10,633 nt of DNA, from NCBI GenBank assembly GCA_937875035.1, contig CALNCF010000064.1, positions 1 to 10,633 on the forward strand. Reading direction: 5' to 3'. Positions 6,872-10,633 of this stretch are shown in pieces. Every line of letters starts with the position of its first letter. The stretch's first letter is position 1. The DNA is from an uncultured Sphingobacteriaceae bacterium. Lineage in GTDB: Bacteria; Bacteroidota; Bacteroidia; Sphingobacteriales; Sphingobacteriaceae. The position numbers were made by a program, and so were the translations under genes. The notes below the pieces were generated by a model. It worked only from the letters and a program-made list of their open reading frames with translations, had not been told where the DNA came from and searched no databases.

Positions 6872-6896
6872 AGGGCTAACGCTCAACACACACACG

Positions 6897-7904
6897 ATGA
6901 AAATTATTGTACCAATGGCGGGTATGGGAAAGAGAATGCGCCCGCATACGCTCACGACTCCAAAGCCGCTCATCCCTGTAGCAGGGAAACCGATCGTTCA
7001 GCGATTGGTGGAAGACATTGCAAAGGTCTGCGGACAGCAGGTCGATGAAGTAGCCTATATCATTGGCCGTTTCGGGAAAGAAGCCGAAGACGGGCTGATC
7101 CGCATTGCGGAAAGCCTCGGCGCGAAAGGCTCTATTTATTACCAGGATGAGCCCCTGGGTACGGCGCATGCAATTTACTGCGCGGAAAAAAGCCTGTCGG
7201 GACCGGTTGTGGTAGCCTTTGCGGATACCCTTTTCACCGCCGATTTCACCCTCGACCCGGATAAGGACGGGATCATCTGGGTTCAGCAGATCGAAGATCC
7301 CCGCCAGTTCGGCGTGGTGAAGATCGATGGCGACAATGTCATTACCGATTTTATAGAGAAACCCCAGGAATTTGTATCCGACCTGGCCATCATCGGCATC
7401 TATTATTTTAAAGATGGTGACTACCTGCGCAACGAGATCAAATACCTGTTAGACAACGATATTAAGGATAAGGGGGAGTTCCAGCTGACAAATGCGCTGG
7501 AGAACATGAAGAGCAAGGGCACCCGTTTCTCACCGGGTAAGGTAGTTGAATGGCTCGATTGCGGTAACAAAGATGCGACAGTGTACACCAATCAGCGGGT
7601 ATTGGAGTTTATCAAAAATGAGCCCGGACTGGTAGCGGCATCAGCGAAAGTGACAAATTCGGTGATCATCCAGCCTTCGTACATTGGCGAGAATGTGGAA
7701 ATAACCAATTCGATTGTTGGTCCGCACGCTTCTGTAGGGAATAATACCAGGCTGACAAATACCGTTGTTAGCAATAGCATTATACAGACCCACGCGAAGA
7801 TCAGCCATGCACAGATCACGAATTCCATGATCGGGCATTACGCCGAATACAGGGGGGAAGCCCAGGAGCTAAGCCTGAGCGATTACTCAACGATTGTAAA
7901 ATAG
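6897..7904 (+). CDS. Sugar-phosphate nucleotidyltransferase with left-handed beta-helix tail (paralog of the gene at 1955)
   Basis: This 335-residue cytoplasmic enzyme belongs to the glucose-1-phosphate thymidylyl-/uridylyltransferase and mannose-1-phosphate guanylyltransferase superfamily. It shows GMGKRMRP (9-16), PKPLIPVAGKPI (22-33), EPLGTAHAI (85-93), ADTLF (109-113, metal aspartate D110), IEDPRQFGVV (132-141), EKP (154-156), EFQLT (194-198) and EWLDCGN (218-224, second metal aspartate D221). Residues about 258-325 are hexapeptide repeats (ITNSIVGPHASVGNNT and on) matching the tail of the 1955 gene. Unlike that paralog, the residue before the first metal aspartate is alanine (FAD) rather than glycine (LGD). 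The start is ATG 6897, giving MKIIVPMAG; the frame can be extended to 6852 but only through spacer sequence. A short ACACACACAC run precedes the ATG and no Shine-Dalgarno is seen. It follows dut by 80 nt and precedes the TPR gene by 4 nt. Sugar and nucleotide specificity are unknown. Confidence 0.9.
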   Translation: MKIIVPMAGMGKRMRPHTLTTPKPLIPVAGKPIVQRLVEDIAKVCGQQVDEVAYIIGRFGKEAEDGLIRIAESLGAKGSIYYQDEPLGTAHAIYCAEKSLSGPVVVAFADTLFTADFTLDPDKDGIIWVQQIEDPRQFGVVKIDGDNVITDFIEKPQEFVSDLAIIGIYYFKDGDYLRNEIKYLLDNDIKDKGEFQLTNALENMKSKGTRFSPGKVVEWLDCGNKDATVYTNQRVLEFIKNEPGLVAASAKVTNSVIIQPSYIGENVEITNSIVGPHASVGNNTRLTNTVVSNSIIQTHAKISHAQITNSMIGHYAEYRGEAQELSLSDYSTIVK

Positions 7905-7908
7905 ATAA

Positions 7909-9705
7909 ATGATTAAAAACAGTAGATTTCAGGTGGTCGGCATTGGTTTCAGGGTATTCGCCCTGGCGCTGGCAGTGACGGTGGCTATGCATGCCGATGC
8001 ATCTGCCCAGGGGAAGAAGGAAAAGAAAGACAAGAAAGCAGCTGCCCGGAAAGAGCGAACGAAAGATTACAAAGCCATCTCCGGAGAAGACAGCCTGAAA
8101 GTACAATACCTGTTCTTCGACGGGCTGAAAGAAAAGACCCTGGGCAACCACGATGCGGCGCAGGCTTTCTTCCGTAAAGCCCTGAGCATCGACCCGGGTA
8201 ACGACGGGATCATGTACGAGCTCGGGCAGACCTATGTGGTGATGAGCAAATTCGACGAAGCGCTGGTGCTTTTTAAGGAAGCCGCACGGCTCAACCCTAA
8301 GAACGAATGGTACCTCATCAGCGTAGCCAGCATTCTCGAGCAGAAAAAACAATACAAGGAAGCCGCGGGCGTAATTGAACGCCTCATCAGCCTGAACCCT
8401 GAAAAAGTAGACTATTACTTTGATTACGCGTCGATGCTTTTGTATGATGCAAAGCTCGAAGATGCTATTAAAACCTATAACACCATCGAATCGAAGATCG
8501 GGGTGAACGAGGACGTGTCTATCCAGAAAGAAAAGATCTGGCTGAAGCTGGGCAAGACCGACAAGGCCATTGCCGAGATCCAGGCGCTGATCCAGCACAA
8601 CCCTAAGGAAAGACGCTACCGGATGATGCTCGGCGAGATCTACCTGGCGAATAATATGGAAGATAAAGCCTTCCAGGTTTACCAGGATGTATTGAAACAG
8701 TTTCCCGGCGACCCTTTCGCGCACCTGGCGCTGGCCGATTACTACCGTTCCAAAGGAAAGGAAGAGGAATCGTTCGGAGAGCTGAAGGCAGCCTTCTCCA
8801 GCAACGACCTCGATATTGACCATAAGGTCCGGATCGTATCAGCATATTTCGCCCTCCTGTCAGATGAAAAGATGAGAAAGAAAGCCCTGGAGCTTACTAC
8901 CCTCATGACGGAAACGCACCCCGAAGAGGCGAAAGCCTTTGCCATTCATGGTGATTTCCTGTACCAGGACCGGCAGCTGAAAGAAGCGCGCGCCGCCTAC
9001 GAAAGAACCATCCAGCTCGATAAGAATGTATTTGCCGTATGGCAGAACCTCATGTTTATTGACGCGGAGCTTTCTGATTATAAAGCCTTGCTGCAAAGCA
9101 GCGAAGATGCCCTGGTGCTGTTCCCTAACCAGGTGATCCTGTACTATTTTAACGGTGTAGCGAAGTTCCAGCTGAAAGATTACAACGGCGCCATTACATC
9201 TTATAAGAACGGCCTCTCCCTGAATCCTGATAACCAGGATCTCGAAGCCCAACTGAATGCGGGCCTGGGAGATGCGTATCATTCGCTCGAAAGGCACAAA
9301 GAATCGGATGCGAGCTATGATGCCGCGCTGGCGCTTCGTCCCGACGAACCCTTTGTGCTGAATAATTATGCCTATTACCTTTCGCTCCGGAATGAGCAGA
9401 TGGAAAAGGCAGAGAAGATGTCGAGGCGTTCGAACGAGCTGGTACCGAACACTTCTTCTTTCGAAGACACTTATGCCTGGATACTATACAAGCTGGGACG
9501 CTATGAAGAAGCCAGGACATGGATCGAGAAAGCTATGCAGAACGGAGGCTCAGGCAGCTCGACCATCGTAGAGCATTATGGTGATATCCTGTTCAGGCTC
9601 GGGCAGAAAGAGCTCGCGGTAGCGAACTGGCAGAAAGCAAAAGAATTTGGAGAGGGTTCTTCGTTATTGAACCGCAAGATCTCGGAACAGAAATTAATTG
9701 AATAA
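7909..9705 (+). CDS. Exported TPR-repeat protein of an envelope gene cluster
   Basis: This is a 598-residue protein of unknown biochemical role. Residues 1-34 form a signal peptide with a long n-region, a hydrophobic VFALALAVTVAM core and ASAQ at the cleavage site. A strongly basic linker (35-55, GKKEKKDKKAAARKERTK) follows. From about residue 60 to 575 it consists almost entirely of tandem TPR helices, roughly a dozen by eye; clear examples are HDAAQAFFRKALSIDPGN, FDEALVLFKEAARLNPKN, LKEARAAYERTIQLDKN and NGAITSYKNGLSLNPDN. A distinctive C-terminal part includes VLNNYAYYLS, DTYAWILYKLGRYEEA and VEHYGDILFRLGQ. It most likely acts in the periplasm as a scaffold. The TAG of the preceding gene is 4 nt upstream, and the DUF4292 lipoprotein gene follows by 10 nt, so the genes are probably one transcription unit. 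The constant neighbours suggest a role in outer-membrane or cell-wall assembly; that is inference. Confidence 0.88.
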   Translation: MIKNSRFQVVGIGFRVFALALAVTVAMHADASAQGKKEKKDKKAAARKERTKDYKAISGEDSLKVQYLFFDGLKEKTLGNHDAAQAFFRKALSIDPGNDGIMYELGQTYVVMSKFDEALVLFKEAARLNPKNEWYLISVASILEQKKQYKEAAGVIERLISLNPEKVDYYFDYASMLLYDAKLEDAIKTYNTIESKIGVNEDVSIQKEKIWLKLGKTDKAIAEIQALIQHNPKERRYRMMLGEIYLANNMEDKAFQVYQDVLKQFPGDPFAHLALADYYRSKGKEEESFGELKAAFSSNDLDIDHKVRIVSAYFALLSDEKMRKKALELTTLMTETHPEEAKAFAIHGDFLYQDRQLKEARAAYERTIQLDKNVFAVWQNLMFIDAELSDYKALLQSSEDALVLFPNQVILYYFNGVAKFQLKDYNGAITSYKNGLSLNPDNQDLEAQLNAGLGDAYHSLERHKESDASYDAALALRPDEPFVLNNYAYYLSLRNEQMEKAEKMSRRSNELVPNTSSFEDTYAWILYKLGRYEEARTWIEKAMQNGGSGSSTIVEHYGDILFRLGQKELAVANWQKAKEFGEGSSLLNRKISEQKLIE

Positions 9706-9715
9706 AGAGCCCTTC

Positions 9716-10498
9716 ATGAAGAAATTACTGGTGATGATCTTTGCCGGATCGGCCCTGCTGTTCACAGCCTGCCGTTCCAGGAAGCATATGGTGGATGTGC
9801 CCTCGGCGGGAAGCCAGGCGGTATCTGCCGACGCGCAGAAGAAAGCTGAGCTGGTCTCCCGCATCTCTGGCGCGGCTCTCGATTTCCGTTACCTTGCCGC
9901 AAAAGCAAGGGTATCGGTAGACAAGGATGGCAAGAATACGAATATCAGCTTCAACATCCGCATGAAAAAGGATGAGAAGATCTGGATCTCGGTGACCGCG
10001 CTGGGAGGGATCGAAATGGCCCGCGTGCTACTCGATACCGGCAAGGTGGAGATCCTCGATCGCATCAACAATAAATACATCCGCCAGGATTATGAATATA
10101 TCTCGGAGCTCTTAAAGAATGAGGTAGATTTCTTCCTGGTGCAGGACCTGATGCTGGGAAATATTCCATCCCGCATCCTTGCACAGCCCGCTTCTATGAA
10201 GACCTCGGCAGATGCCATAGAGATGAAGGGTAAGTACCGGGATTCCGGTTTCAAAACCGTGTTCTCCCCGGCTACGTTTCGCCTGATCAGCCTGCTGCTG
10301 GAAGACACTGAGCTTAAGCAAAGCCTCGCGGTTTCGTATGGCGATTTCCGCCCGCTGGACCAGCAGACTTTTCCCTTCTTGATAAATTCATTGGCAGGTT
10401 CTGAAAAAGAATCCGTAAAATTGGAGGTTCAATACACGAAAGTAGAAAAGGTTGAATCCCTTGAATTCCCGTTCAGCGTTCCCAAGAAATATGACTAA
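9716..10498 (+). CDS. DUF4292-type lipoprotein
   Basis: This is a 260-residue lipoprotein. The N-terminus MKKLLVMIFAGSALLFTAC is a lipoprotein signal with the lipidated cysteine at residue 19. The start is ATG 9716; a TTG at 9698 overlapping the TPR gene would spoil the signal peptide's short n-region. After the cysteine the sequence is basic (R-S-R-K-H) and lacks the acidic lipoprotein-export signal that sends Bacteroidota lipoproteins to the cell surface, so a periplasm-facing location is inferred. The body is predominantly beta-strand, with FRYLAAKARVSVDKDGK, NISFNIRMKKDEKIWISV, ALGGIEMARVLLDTGKVEILDR and a NKYIRQDYEYISELL helix. The pattern 'ISVTALGGIEMARVLLD' and the gene context match DUF4292, a family I associate with the LolA/LolB-like fold. 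The stop overlaps the next gene by 8 nt. Molecular function is unproven. Confidence 0.85.
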   Translation: MKKLLVMIFAGSALLFTACRSRKHMVDVPSAGSQAVSADAQKKAELVSRISGAALDFRYLAAKARVSVDKDGKNTNISFNIRMKKDEKIWISVTALGGIEMARVLLDTGKVEILDRINNKYIRQDYEYISELLKNEVDFFLVQDLMLGNIPSRILAQPASMKTSADAIEMKGKYRDSGFKTVFSPATFRLISLLLEDTELKQSLAVSYGDFRPLDQQTFPFLINSLAGSEKESVKLEVQYTKVEKVESLEFPFSVPKKYD

Positions 10499-10633
10499 AA
10501 TTACCCGGATAGCTTTTGTTTTTATATTGATTTGTTGTTCATCGCTGCTGTTCGCGCAGAGCAAGCAGGACCTGGAGCAGAGAAAGAAAAAGCTGGTCAA
10601 AGATATTGAGCAGACCTCTAAAGTGTTGAAGGA
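10491..10633 (+). CDS. EnvC-like murein hydrolase activator / M23 peptidase family protein (partial, runs off right edge)
   Basis: Only the first 47 codons are in the window. ATG 10491 overlaps the lipoprotein stop by 8 nt. The translation starts with a signal peptide (MTKITRIAFVFILICCSSLLFAQ, cleavage around residue 23), followed by a charged coiled-coil beginning SKQDLEQRKKKLVKDIEQTS. This start resembles Bacteroidota EnvC-type proteins, which carry a long N-terminal coiled coil and a C-terminal LytM/M23 domain that activates amidases to split septal peptidoglycan. The M23 domain lies outside the window, so the assignment rests on the N-terminal pattern and on the known gene order after DUF4292. 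Confidence 0.68.
   Translation, partial: MTKITRIAFVFILICCSSLLFAQSKQDLEQRKKKLVKDIEQTSKVLK

Noticed and set aside
6886..6895. ACACACACAC run before the second nucleotidyltransferase as a phase-variable repeat
   Set aside because: Five dinucleotide units are too few for typical slippage, and the run lies outside the coding frame without a visible promoter spacing role.
4884..7904. Flippase plus nucleotidyltransferase read as an O-antigen or capsule biosynthesis island
   Set aside because: No glycosyltransferase, polymerase, chain-length regulator or sugar-modifying enzyme is present, and composition and codon use look uniform with the neighbouring housekeeping genes.
7816..8823. Long minus-strand open frame (335 codons) opposite the junction of the second nucleotidyltransferase and the TPR gene
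   Set aside because: It lies antisense to two well-supported genes, has no recognisable domain or start context, and its Val/Leu/Phe-rich composition is what the complement of a Lys/Glu/Asp-rich TPR gene produces.
1..10633. Defence system, mobile element, CRISPR array or structured-RNA locus hidden in the window
   Set aside because: The window is almost fully coding with recognisable housekeeping or envelope genes. I found no regularly spaced repeats, transposase, integrase, tRNA or flanking direct repeats, and the largest spacer is about 170 nt.

Overview
The window looks like ordinary chromosome from a member of the Bacteroidota. A moderately high-GC Chitinophagales/Sphingobacteriales-type organism is the most likely source, inferred from gene content and not from any database comparison. 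The pointers are: the flippase - dut - sugar nucleotidyltransferase - TPR - DUF4292 - M23/EnvC gene order, which I recognise as a recurring Bacteroidota arrangement; signal peptides ending in an Ala-Gln junction; a GlyA with the long Bacteroidota-type insertion before its FPGTQGG motif; near absence of Shine-Dalgarno sequences; and a TAnnTTTG-like -7 element. I see no rRNA, tRNA, CRISPR array, insertion sequence, prophage gene or att site.

Layout. The minus strand (1-1782) carries glyA (serine hydroxymethyltransferase) followed 9 nt later by the 5' part of an exported TPR protein, probably the N-terminal half of a YaiO-family outer-membrane barrel protein, which runs off the left edge. A 172-nt divergent spacer (1783-1954) separates this from a long plus-strand run that reaches the right edge. 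No stretch without a gene exceeds 300 bases.

The plus-strand genes are: a sugar-phosphate nucleotidyltransferase with a left-handed beta-helix tail (1955-2944); an exported MORN-like/TonB C-terminal protein (2979-3650); a nitronate monooxygenase/FabK-type FMN enzyme (3650-4591); acylphosphatase (4599-4880); an oligosaccharide flippase of the Wzx/MOP type (TTG start, 4884-6395); dut (6385-6816); a second, paralogous nucleotidyltransferase (6897-7904); a 598-residue exported TPR protein (7909-9705); a DUF4292 lipoprotein (9716-10498); and the first 47 codons of an EnvC-like murein hydrolase activator (10491 to the edge). From 3650 to 6816 and from 6897 to the right edge, neighbouring genes overlap or lie within 10 nt, so each block is probably co-transcribed and translationally coupled.

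Functional reading. Flippase, nucleotidyltransferase, TPR protein, DUF4292 lipoprotein and EnvC-like activator together suggest a cell-envelope module covering surface polysaccharide supply and export, outer-membrane/lipoprotein handling and peptidoglycan remodelling. dut, acylphosphatase and the FMN enzyme appear to be metabolic passengers. The window does not contain an obviously new system. The points most worth a second look are the uncharacterised TPR-DUF4292-EnvC trio, the two nucleotidyltransferase paralogs under 4 kb apart with a related leader element in front of each, and an anchorless TonB-C protein.
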